From Actinomycetota bacterium (GTDB lineage Bacteria; Cyanobacteriota; Vampirovibrionia; Obscuribacterales; Obscuribacteraceae), in contig CAJCIF010000370.1 of the NCBI GenBank assembly GCA_903970355.1, forward strand, positions 1 to 5,366: a stretch of 5,366 nucleotides of DNA, read 5' to 3'. Positions 1 to 5,366 of the stretch are shown one piece after another. The notes under the pieces are model-generated. The model ran no database searches and had not been told where the DNA came from. It saw nothing but the letters and a program-made list of their open reading frames with translations. Position 1 is the stretch's first letter. Each line of letters opens with the position of its first letter. The position numbers were made by a program, and so were the translations under genes.

Positions 1-523
1 ATTTGATTGCAACTTGATTTGTAACTGATCCGCCATCCTGATGGAATCGCCTTTCTTTGATAGACTGCCAGGCATTCGATGCCAGCTCTGCACAAGAGCC
101 TGACCCAGCAATAATAGAACCAACCATTACGCCGGTAAAAGCACCTTTGAGAGCGTGTTGATTTATGCGCAGTGGACGCTTTCTGCCGATATTGAATTGA
201 TCATCAGCAACTATTTCAAAAGCGAGTGTTGTAGCTGCGCCAGTCTCTTGAGTCGCCATGTAGCGTAAAAGCCTAAGAGTATGTGGCTTTGCAGCTTCTT
301 TTCTGTAGGTCAAACCCATTCTCTCCAGCTCGATGCCGGAAAGAAGAATGCGTTTTGTTATGGCAGTGTATTCAGTAGCAAAATCACCTCGGATGGGGCT
401 GACACTTTCACTCTGCGTTGAGACGGCGTATACGGAGGCAGGACACGTGGCCTGAAATGCAACGCACAATAACGAAAGAAATACAGCAGTAAGTCTCGGT
501 TTGGATTTCAGACGCTCTTCCAC
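1..523 (-). CDS. Exported protein of unknown function with a glycine-zipper segment (3' end missing)
   Basis: The reading frame is open for 174 codons from GTG at 523 to the window edge, so the C-terminus is missing. I do not recognise the family. The N-terminus is a good signal peptide: basic n-region (residues 1-10, with R4, K6, K8, R10), hydrophobic core (about 11-25) and a likely signal peptidase I site after VYA (residue 33). A mostly helical, charged region follows (about 50-125). Residues 127-140 then hold glycines at 127, 131, 135 and 140, a GxxxGxxxG glycine zipper typical of helix packing or membrane-inserting helices. GTG is chosen because it starts just before the signal peptide and directly follows the TAG of the upstream gene. 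An AAGAAGG Shine-Dalgarno lies at 536-542, 12 nt away, inside that gene, which suggests translational coupling. A CTG at codon 5 is a less likely alternative start. Periplasmic or membrane-associated location is inferred. Confidence 0.75.
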   Translation of the reverse strand, partial: MEERLKSKPRLTAVFLSLLCVAFQATCPASVYAVSTQSESVSPIRGDFATEYTAITKRILLSGIELERMGLTYRKEAAKPHTLRLLRYMATQETGAATTLAFEIVADDQFNIGRKRPLRINQHALKGAFTGVMVGSIIAGSGSCAELASNAWQSIKERRFHQDGGSVTNQVAIK

Positions 524-1294
524 CTAGCGAATCAACCTTCTTACAGCACGCTCTCCATCGCGAACGACCACGTCGGCGTCTCTGCGTTCTTGGGCGCCGT
601 TTAGATTATTACCACCGTAAGCCGTTTGGCGACCCCACTGGTTCAAATATGGATTGGCTGTGTCCATCGGAACCGGCACTCGCTCACCGGTGGCGCCCCG
701 ATAATATGCGCGCCCTGCTTCGTTGTAACAAGGTGTTCCGTAAGGAATGCCATGATAATTACTGTTATACATAGAGTTTGACGTTGGGGAATTTGCCATT
801 GAACTCACCATTGCAGTGCCGGCCATGGCACCGCCCATGGAGGCAAGGCCGGAAACGGCTGCCGTGCTAGCCATGGCAGAACCATTTGATGCCGGTTGAG
901 AATTCTGCACAATTGTTGTAGTAGGGTTCTGAGTGCCCATACCACGTTGCACTTCTTGCTCTTTGATTTGAGCATAGGTCCACTGCAATTGTTGCTCAGA
1001 TACAGGAACCGTGGCACCGTTTTTATCTACGTACCAGAAGTGGTTTTGTTTATCTTGATAAACAGCAATTCCAGTGGCATCCGGAGCTATACCAAGTCCA
1101 GGCACAAGCACCTTGTATCCTGCTTTGGTAATAATGGCTTGTTGCCCTGCTTGATCTCTTATGACAGGAAAGATGGACATACTCACCTGGTTATCCGTTG
1201 CCGGCAGCGCAGGTTGATCTTGTCCGGATGCTCCGGATCCGAAAGCGATAATGCTTGTCGCCATAAGACATAAACTGATCTTAAATATTTTCAT
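524..1294 (-). CDS. Exported protein of unknown function, Gly/Ala/Ser/Met-rich centre
   Basis: This 256-residue protein matches no family I can name. Residues 1-24 form a signal peptide (MKIFK n-region, hydrophobic core, likely cleavage after ASG before QDQ). Residues 40-105 look like a compact beta-rich module with a repeated Val/Gly pattern and the motif HFWYVDKNG (85-93). Residues 138-168 are rich in Ser, Ala, Gly and Met, with G155/G159 spaced as GxxxG, and could form a packed helix. The tail (about 175-256) is Tyr/Asn/Gly-rich and ends in a strongly charged stretch (from E236) with many Arg. The ATG at 1294 is chosen because GGAG lies 8 nt upstream (1303-1306) and it begins the signal peptide. 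The frame stays open to an ATG at 1444 and has another ATG at 1327, but these lack a Shine-Dalgarno and would bury the signal. It is first in a two-gene unit with the downstream GTG gene. Confidence 0.8.
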   Translation of the reverse strand: MKIFKISLCLMATSIIAFGSGASGQDQPALPATDNQVSMSIFPVIRDQAGQQAIITKAGYKVLVPGLGIAPDATGIAVYQDKQNHFWYVDKNGATVPVSEQQLQWTYAQIKEQEVQRGMGTQNPTTTIVQNSQPASNGSAMASTAAVSGLASMGGAMAGTAMVSSMANSPTSNSMYNSNYHGIPYGTPCYNEAGRAYYRGATGERVPVPMDTANPYLNQWGRQTAYGGNNLNGAQERRDADVVVRDGERAVRRLIR

Positions 1295-1302
1295 TTTATT
1301 AG

Positions 1303-1306
1303 CTCC
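1303..1306 (-). promoter_or_regulatory. Shine-Dalgarno site that sets the start at 1294
   Basis: Read on the minus strand this is GGAG followed by an 8-nt A-rich spacer (CTAATAAA) and ATG. It is the only good ribosome site among the three possible ATG starts of this frame. The GGAG can also pair with CTCC at 1313-1316 (6-nt loop), a four-pair stem too weak to claim as a control element. Confidence 0.65.
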
Positions 1307-1510
1307 ACTGGCGGAGTCACTATTCATGCGTTTCGCTTGTAGTGCGAACACATAAGGTGGCAAGGGATATGCTCGACAGTATTTCACAGGTTGTGCCGCG
1401 AAAGATCCCTCACCTATGGAAAAGTTTCGGAAATGAAGATGCATGAACCCGAATTAACTCCCTTTGCTGTCTAGCTCTTGAAAATCGCACATTGAATTCT
1501 GGAATCCTAG

Positions 1511-1516
1511 TAAAAT
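1511..1516 (+). promoter_or_regulatory. Possible -10 box for the DUF900 hydrolase gene (weak)
   Basis: TAAAAT matches the sigma-70 -10 consensus at five of six bases and would give a leader of about 65 nt before the ATG at 1588. No good -35 box lies at the usual distance: TTGAAT at 1492 is only 13 bp upstream and TTGAAA at 1478 is 27 bp upstream. This is a guess from base pattern only. Confidence 0.18.
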
Positions 1517-1572
1517 ATTGGTTCCGGCAAGTTGAGACCGCTAACCGACTTAGCCTCACATACATTCGGCAC

Positions 1573-1576
1573 GGAG
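1573..1576 (+). promoter_or_regulatory. Shine-Dalgarno site that sets the start at 1588
   Basis: GGAG lies 11 nt before the ATG at 1588, a slightly long but usable spacing. It supports the internal ATG over the TTG at 1492, which would add 32 residues in front of the signal peptide. Confidence 0.5.
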
Positions 1577-1587
1577 CTGCACAAAGC

Positions 1588-2865
1588 ATGAACGTAATAG
1601 TGCTCTTATTGGTTTTCTTCTTTTGTACCAGTGCCGCGCGTGCTGATGAAGATGTACCGCGTTTTATACGAATTCCATTGTTGTTTATAACCGACCGTGA
1701 TCAGCTTCCTGCTACCAAACTTCAGGCGATCGATTTTGGACCACACCGTAAGTATGTTGGAGAGTGTCTCCATGATCCCTTTATGGGCAGTGGTTATTGT
1801 GTAGTCGAAAATGTAGACCATAAGACAATCACTCCGGAACTGAAAGCACTCGGCTGGGAACCTGCTGCTCCGAAAGAAAAGCTAACAGCTTCCAAAGCAG
1901 AACTGATAGCTGGAGCGAACTTTGACGAAACAGAGAAAAAATTCTACGGGAAAGTTCACGACCAAGCTTTGCTTTCCAAAGACAAGACCTTGTGCATTTT
2001 TGCTCATGGTTATAAATATACTTTCCGGCGTTCGATGTTTTCGGCTGCCAGATTGGCATACAGCGCAGAGCGGCCACTGCTTCTCTATTCGTGGCCTTCA
2101 GTTGCGAAATTGCGTTCTTACACTGCAGATGAAAACAATGTTGAGTGGAGTCAAGATCACTTCAACGACATGATCACTGATCTAAAAGCAATGTGCGCAA
2201 GCGATCCCTCTGTTCACTTGAGAATGTACGCTCACAGCATGGGCAATAGACTTGTTGTCAGAGCTTGTCCTTTGCTCAAAGAGCAGGCCTGCTTTCTTGA
2301 GTACAATTTGATTTGTCCTGATATAGATGACGGTCTTGTGCAGCACTATGCCAGAAGATATCTCAGTGGAAAGGGAACTGCACATATTCGACTCTACATT
2401 TCCACCAAAGATAAAGCCCTTGCATTTTCGCAGTTGTTGCATGGTGGTTACGTAAGACTGGGTGAATGCGCAGACTCGTTTGGTGGATTGGTTGGCTCAA
2501 TATTGGGCGATCAAAACAATGGATCTGCTGTTGCAAATTCCGAAGAAGAACGCGCCGAACAAGAACTCATTGCTAAAACCAAAGCGAGAATACAAACCAT
2601 TGATTTCACAAACATCGATGTGGGTTGGATGGGTCACAGCATCCCGGATGATTTGATATGCAGCATGTCCATGACAGGTAAACCTTCTGCAGGACTGTCT
2701 TTAGAAGAAGTAGATAGTGGAAACAGAGGCAAGACTACCAATCTCTTCGCCAAATTCACTAAAGTTTCGGATCAAGATCCAAATGCCAAGGGACTCGGAA
2801 AACTTTTGAAAGTTGTAAAAGTCAGCACTCCAACTAAAGTTGCTACTAAGCCAGCCAACAATTAG
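1588..2865 (+). CDS. Exported alpha/beta hydrolase, DUF900 family
   Basis: This is a 425-residue predicted serine hydrolase (esterase/lipase-like fold; substrate unknown). Residues 1-19 are a signal peptide with likely cleavage after ARA; the n-region unusually lacks a basic residue. DUF900-type landmarks follow in order: IPLLFITDRD (30-39), the oxyanion-side motif FAHGY (138-142), LLYSWPS (165-171), nucleophile elbow AHSMGN with Ser217, CPDIDD (243-248), RLYISTKD with candidate Asp275, LLHGGY (283-288), and WMGHS with candidate His350. Between Asp275 and His350 there are 75 residues, about 32 more than in the neighbouring paralogue; the extra part is Gly-rich and then Glu/Lys/Arg-rich (about 297-335). 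A Lys-rich tail of about 50 residues (376-425) follows the fold. Nine cysteines lie in the mature part. The gene faces a second DUF900 gene 23 bp away. Family assignment rests on motif order; location is inferred from the signal peptide. Confidence 0.85.
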   Translation: MNVIVLLLVFFFCTSAARADEDVPRFIRIPLLFITDRDQLPATKLQAIDFGPHRKYVGECLHDPFMGSGYCVVENVDHKTITPELKALGWEPAAPKEKLTASKAELIAGANFDETEKKFYGKVHDQALLSKDKTLCIFAHGYKYTFRRSMFSAARLAYSAERPLLLYSWPSVAKLRSYTADENNVEWSQDHFNDMITDLKAMCASDPSVHLRMYAHSMGNRLVVRACPLLKEQACFLEYNLICPDIDDGLVQHYARRYLSGKGTAHIRLYISTKDKALAFSQLLHGGYVRLGECADSFGGLVGSILGDQNNGSAVANSEEERAEQELIAKTKARIQTIDFTNIDVGWMGHSIPDDLICSMSMTGKPSAGLSLEEVDSGNRGKTTNLFAKFTKVSDQDPNAKGLGKLLKVVKVSTPTKVATKPANN

Positions 2866-2889
2866 TTGATCTTGCTGTCCTCAACAATT
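2860..2889. terminator. Weak hairpin between convergent genes, possible bidirectional terminator
   Basis: AATT-A-GTTGA (2860-2869) can pair with TCAAC-AATT (2881-2889): nine base pairs with one bulged A (2864) and an 11-nt loop. The stem is AT-rich and covers the stop codons of both genes (TAG 2863-2865 on plus, TAA 2891-2889 on minus). There is no clean T-tract on either side, so a role as intrinsic terminator is uncertain. The position between convergent genes is the main argument for it. Confidence 0.3.
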
Positions 2890-4052
2890 TATTGATTGCA
2901 GCACTCTTCCGTTTTTGCATCGGCAATTGCACCAGCGCCTTCAACGGCTTCTAGTGTTAAATAAGTTGGTCCATTCTGCTTCAGTTTGAAAACTTTGGCA
3001 GGTCCTACACCCTGATAGCGGTGCATATTGGCAATTAGCCAGTATGGCAAATCGTGCCCGAGGTTGTCAGCGGTGACGTCAATAACTTCAAGGTCAGGGA
3101 TATTTGTAATTTTGTCCGTGAGCTCTCTTGGCTCACCAATTCGAAGGCCACCATGCACGGTTGCGGAAGTATCTAATCGCGAATCCTTGGTTGAAATATA
3201 CAACCGAGATTTATTTGCGTTGAGTGCAAATTGTTTTGCATGATTCAGAAATGACTGAGCATCTATATCGGCATTAGACAAAATCAATTCCTGGAACTTC
3301 TTGGTGTGGGGTTTGTAATTGAACTCGCTCGCTCTTCGCACCATGGCCTGATCAACCAACTGAGTGCCCATGCTATGTCCAAGCATGGTGATATTGCCTG
3401 GATCGGTAAGTTCTTCAAGGCGTGCCACAAAGCGCGAAAAATCATCAACTGTTTGAGAGATTCTTGTTTCGTTGACGAGGTAGTTGGTGAAACCCTTTGG
3501 AGAAACCCAATCGTATACAAGAACGGGCTCCTGGCAATGAGCAGCAAGGCGACCAGCACGGATGAGAGAGAGGTCGAAATTAACACAACAGCCATGTACA
3601 AATAGAACCGCATTCTTGCTTTTGGTTGCTTTCATGTATTTCTCGACGCCGGTAATGGCCTCGTCGCGAGTTACGACTCTATCTTTTATTGTGCATTGAT
3701 CCTGAGAAAAGCTCGGTTCGCTGCTTGCCGATACCGGTTTGTCCAAATGCATCGGTGACCACTTCATCCGAGCGGTTGTCTCGGCATCTAATGGGGATCG
3801 AGTCGGAACTGGCACAGCAACGTTCCGGACACCAAATATCAACCCTGTTCCATTCGGCTCTTCGGAATAAGAAATCACATTTCCGTCACCAATTGATTTT
3901 CTATTGGTGGCATAAAATACCGGTATCACAACCCAATCGCTTGTGTCTTTTACGTTGTTTTCTCCAACCTTGGGAATCATTCCGCAAGAGGTCAATGAAA
4001 AAACACAGACGAACAGTGCAAGCCGAGACACCAAACTGCGCCGAGAGAACAT
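2889..4052 (-). CDS. Lipoprotein alpha/beta hydrolase, DUF900 family
   Basis: This is a 387-residue predicted serine hydrolase anchored by lipid. Residues 1-22 form a lipoprotein signal (basic MFSRRSLVSR, hydrophobic core) ending in lipobox LTSC, with Cys23 as the acylated residue. DUF900 landmarks follow: IPVFYATNR (43-51), FVHGCC (151-156), VYDWVSP (179-185), nucleophile elbow GHSMG with Ser227, SNADID (259-264), RLYISTKD with candidate Asp290, VHGGLRIGE (299-307) and NLGHDLPYW with candidate His333. The HG motif is followed by two cysteines where relatives usually have an aromatic residue. The mature part has six further cysteines (120, 155, 156, 173, 384, 385), enough for three disulfides. 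The start is supported by AGAGGGG (4060-4066), with GAGG 9 nt from the ATG. It lies 78 bp downstream of the Gly/Tyr-rich gene on the same strand, perhaps co-transcribed, and is convergent with its paralogue. Substrate unknown. Confidence 0.87.
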   Translation of the reverse strand: MFSRRSLVSRLALFVCVFSLTSCGMIPKVGENNVKDTSDWVVIPVFYATNRKSIGDGNVISYSEEPNGTGLIFGVRNVAVPVPTRSPLDAETTARMKWSPMHLDKPVSASSEPSFSQDQCTIKDRVVTRDEAITGVEKYMKATKSKNAVLFVHGCCVNFDLSLIRAGRLAAHCQEPVLVYDWVSPKGFTNYLVNETRISQTVDDFSRFVARLEELTDPGNITMLGHSMGTQLVDQAMVRRASEFNYKPHTKKFQELILSNADIDAQSFLNHAKQFALNANKSRLYISTKDSRLDTSATVHGGLRIGEPRELTDKITNIPDLEVIDVTADNLGHDLPYWLIANMHRYQGVGPAKVFKLKQNGPTYLTLEAVEGAGAIADAKTEECCNQ

Positions 4053-4059
4053 AAGTTCA

Positions 4060-4066
4060 CCCCTCT
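4060..4066 (-). promoter_or_regulatory. Shine-Dalgarno site of the lipoprotein gene
   Basis: AGAGGGG on the minus strand, with GAGG 9 nt from the ATG at 4052. It fixes the start directly before the lipoprotein signal sequence. Confidence 0.65.
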
Positions 4067-4130
4067 AAAATAGACCGAGCTGAAGTTTAGCCCAAATATG
4101 ACTTGGTTGCCTGTCCTGGCGTTAATCTCT

Positions 4131-5347
4131 TCAAGAGCCCTGTTGTTGCTGTTGTTCCATTTCGCTTTGTTTGGGTTTGGCCTGACGTTTGAATGCCATT
4201 TGCTGAGTATTGTCCGGACCAAACTGCACCACTACCTTGCCCTTGTCTTTGACCAGATCTTCTAAGTCTGTGCTGAAAACAGTTTGTGGGTTTTGTCCGA
4301 CTGTCCAGGATAGACGCTGTGTCTTCTTATTAAGTGCTCCCTGAATCTGTGATTTTTCATTGGTGATTTCATTCATGTAGTTGCCGCGAACAATGCCATC
4401 CTTGTTGATTGCCAATTGAAACAAAGTCGTAGATTTGGTCTGGCCTGGCTCGAGTAATGAATAGACCCCCAGTGGTTCCCACTTTTCGGCTGGAGAAGAA
4501 CTGACAGCCGCTCCTGCACCGGGCAACTGTCCACTCTGCAAATCCGATTCAACAATTTGTTGAAGGCGCGGAGGAAGGCTCGCAATCTGAGTGCTCGAAA
4601 TTCCGCCGGGCAATCCGGCTGGCACTCCCCCGGCTAATCCTGGGCCGGATACTACAGGTGGTGCAGTCTGAGCAAGCTGTTGTGATTGCTGGTAGTACTG
4701 TCCGGCGGGCACCCCGCTTATATAAGTATTGCCACCCTGGTAGGTTACGTTTACAGGTTGAGCATTGGAGTTGTTCTTTTTGTTGTTGCTACTTAGAGCA
4801 GCTATCCCAAGAAAGTCGACCAAGCCGGTCATGCCCATGCAAGTAAACATGGATGCTTCCATAAATCCGGCGCTGGCCCAACCGCCTGGATAACCATATA
4901 TGCCACCATAACCATAATACGGGTGGTAGCCGTAACCATAAGGATGGTAACCGTACGGATGATAACCATAGGCACCATGGTAGCCGTAGGGATGATAAGC
5001 ATTTGCCGCGTAGGGATGATCGGCGTATCCGCCATAAGGATGGTAGGAGCCACCAGGCGCATTAGTGTAGTTATGACCGTAGTTATTTATAGTTGTATTG
5101 CGGTCGAAATTACCGGCAGTGGTTTGTCCGCCGAATTTATTTTGAGAACCTGCGATACTGCCAAACCCAGTTGCTGAAGAAATCTCGGAAGGATTGTGGG
5201 TGGTAATGTTTCCGAAGTTACCGCGATTGGCGACATCGCCGGTTCCGGCAATCGAATTAAACCCACCACCTCTACCGTAGTCAGTTACACCTGTACCATT
5301 CATGCCACCTGGATGATCGAAGCCGGAATTGAAATTGTGGAAATCGC
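4131..5347 (-). CDS. Gly/Tyr/His/Pro-rich putative surface protein with YHPYG repeats (5' end missing)
   Basis: The frame stays open to the right edge, and the codons just before the first ATG (5303) read in the same Gly/Asn/Phe/His style as those after it. The AGGTGG next to that ATG is only 1 nt away, so 5303 is probably not the true start and the N-terminus, with any signal peptide, is missing. Counting from M at 5303: residues 1-85 are Gly/Asn/Thr-rich; 87-139 hold YHPYG-like repeats; 142-172 form a hydrophobic stretch with Met/Ala/Gly; 180-270 are a Pro/Gln/Gly/Ser-rich linker; 274-372 look like a folded domain (WEPLGVYSL, LFQLAINKDGIVRGNY, KKTQRLSWTVG, VVVQFGPDNTQQ); the tail is Gln-rich (384-388). 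The C-terminal domain resembles, from memory, secreted proteins of Planctomycetes sometimes annotated as mu-protocadherin-like. Function is unknown; surface location is inferred. The lipoprotein hydrolase gene follows after 78 bp without a clear terminator. Confidence 0.75.
4887..5045 (-). repeat. Degenerate YHPYG-coding tandem repeat
   Basis: About 53 codons encode five- to seven-residue units such as YHPYG, DHPYA, YHPYGYHGAYG and YHPYGYG. The DNA repeats imperfectly with units close to 15 bp (GGATGGTAACCGTA-like on the plus strand). Third positions vary between copies, so the repeat looks old or kept by selection on the protein, not freshly expanded. Confidence 0.75.
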
Positions 5348-5366
5348 AGATCGGAAGAGCGTCGTG
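5348..5366. other. Illumina TruSeq adapter remnant (not genomic)
   Basis: The last 19 bases, AGATCGGAAGAGCGTCGTG, equal the start of the Illumina adapter that is the reverse complement of the common ACACGACGCTCTTCCGATCT end. The sequence runs exactly to the window end, as expected for an untrimmed read at a contig edge. It must be left out of the coding call: the frame happens to stay open through it. Confidence 0.96.

Larger units (their letters stand above)
1295..1587. other. Divergent intergenic region (293 bp)
   Basis: This gap separates two genes transcribed away from each other, so promoters for both must lie here or inside the N-terminal coding ends. I see no RNA gene, no clear operator palindrome and no separate small gene with a ribosome site. 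Both flanking frames extend into the gap without a stop, to 1444 on the minus strand and 1492 on the plus strand. The extra codons lack credible Shine-Dalgarno sites and signal-peptide character, so I treat them as non-coding. Confidence 0.6.

Noticed and set aside
896..1273. 125-codon open frame on the plus strand
   Set aside because: It lies entirely antisense to the exported protein at 524-1294, has no ribosome site or recognisable protein features, and its hydrophobic runs mirror the opposite coding strand.
1295..1444. 50-residue N-terminal extension of the minus-strand exported protein
   Set aside because: It has no Shine-Dalgarno at 1444 or 1327 and would put the signal peptide in the interior, while the ATG at 1294 has GGAG at 8 nt.
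1492..1587. TTG start adding 32 residues to the plus-strand hydrolase
   Set aside because: TTG without a clear ribosome site, and the signal peptide begins at the ATG at 1588, which has its own GGAG.
3306..3605. 99-codon open frame on the plus strand, with others at 3028-3243 and 3689-4054
   Set aside because: All are antisense to the lipoprotein hydrolase, whose motifs cover the same stretches. They show no domain or start signal.
4067..4095. TTGGGC - 17 bp - TATTTT as a promoter for the lipoprotein gene
   Set aside because: Boxes match the consensus poorly, and transcription would start about at 4060, cutting off the Shine-Dalgarno.
4141..4158. CAG/CAA run at the end of the Gly/Tyr-rich gene as a microsatellite
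   Set aside because: Only about five Gln codons of mixed type; too short and irregular to call a repeat element.
4829..5177. Open frames in other phases through the YHPYG repeat
   Set aside because: Their Met/Ile/Val-rich repetitive products are a by-product of the DNA repeat; the frame with the folded C-terminal domain is the real one.
5286..5303. ATG at 5303 as the true start of the Gly/Tyr-rich protein
   Set aside because: The frame is open upstream with the same composition, there is no signal peptide after this ATG, and the purine-rich AGGTGG is only 1 nt away. The gene is better read as truncated.

Overview
The window is a fragment of a bacterial chromosome, probably a contig from metagenomic or draft short-read data. 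It holds five protein genes and no RNA gene, CRISPR array or insertion sequence that I can see. At least four of the five products carry Sec export signals: three signal-peptidase-I-type signals and one lipobox. The fifth is 5'-truncated but has the composition of a surface or envelope protein. The lipoprotein and visible Shine-Dalgarno sites point to a Gram-negative-type bacterium. Base composition looks balanced (roughly half GC by eye). The C-terminal domain of the rightmost protein reminds me, from memory, of low-complexity secreted proteins of Planctomycetes. An Obscuribacterales/Melainabacteria-like origin would also fit. The lineage is low-confidence inference.

Layout, left to right. 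(1) 1-1294, minus strand: two small exported proteins of unknown function. The upstream gene (524-1294) ends in TAG, and the next gene (1-523, cut off by the window edge) starts with GTG as the very next codon, in the same frame. (2) 1295-1587: a divergent intergenic region that should carry the promoters for both directions. (3) 1588-2865, plus strand: an exported alpha/beta hydrolase of the DUF900 type. (4) 2889-4052, minus strand: a second DUF900-type hydrolase, this one a lipoprotein, convergent with the first and separated from it by 23 bp; a weak hairpin spans both stop codons. (5) 4131-5347, minus strand: a Gly/Tyr/His/Pro-rich protein with YHPYG-like repeats, a short hydrophobic segment, a conserved-looking C-terminal domain and a Gln-rich tail. 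It lies 78 bp upstream of the lipoprotein gene on the same strand, so the two may form a transcription unit. The last 19 bases (5348-5366) are Illumina adapter, not genome.

The most notable biology is the pair of distant DUF900 paralogues facing each other. Both keep Ser-Asp-His triad candidates and share an eight-residue motif around the Asp. They are sent to different places (soluble exported versus lipid-anchored) and are surrounded by small exported proteins with glycine-zipper-like segments. An envelope-associated function is a reasonable inference, but the substrate cannot be read from the sequence.
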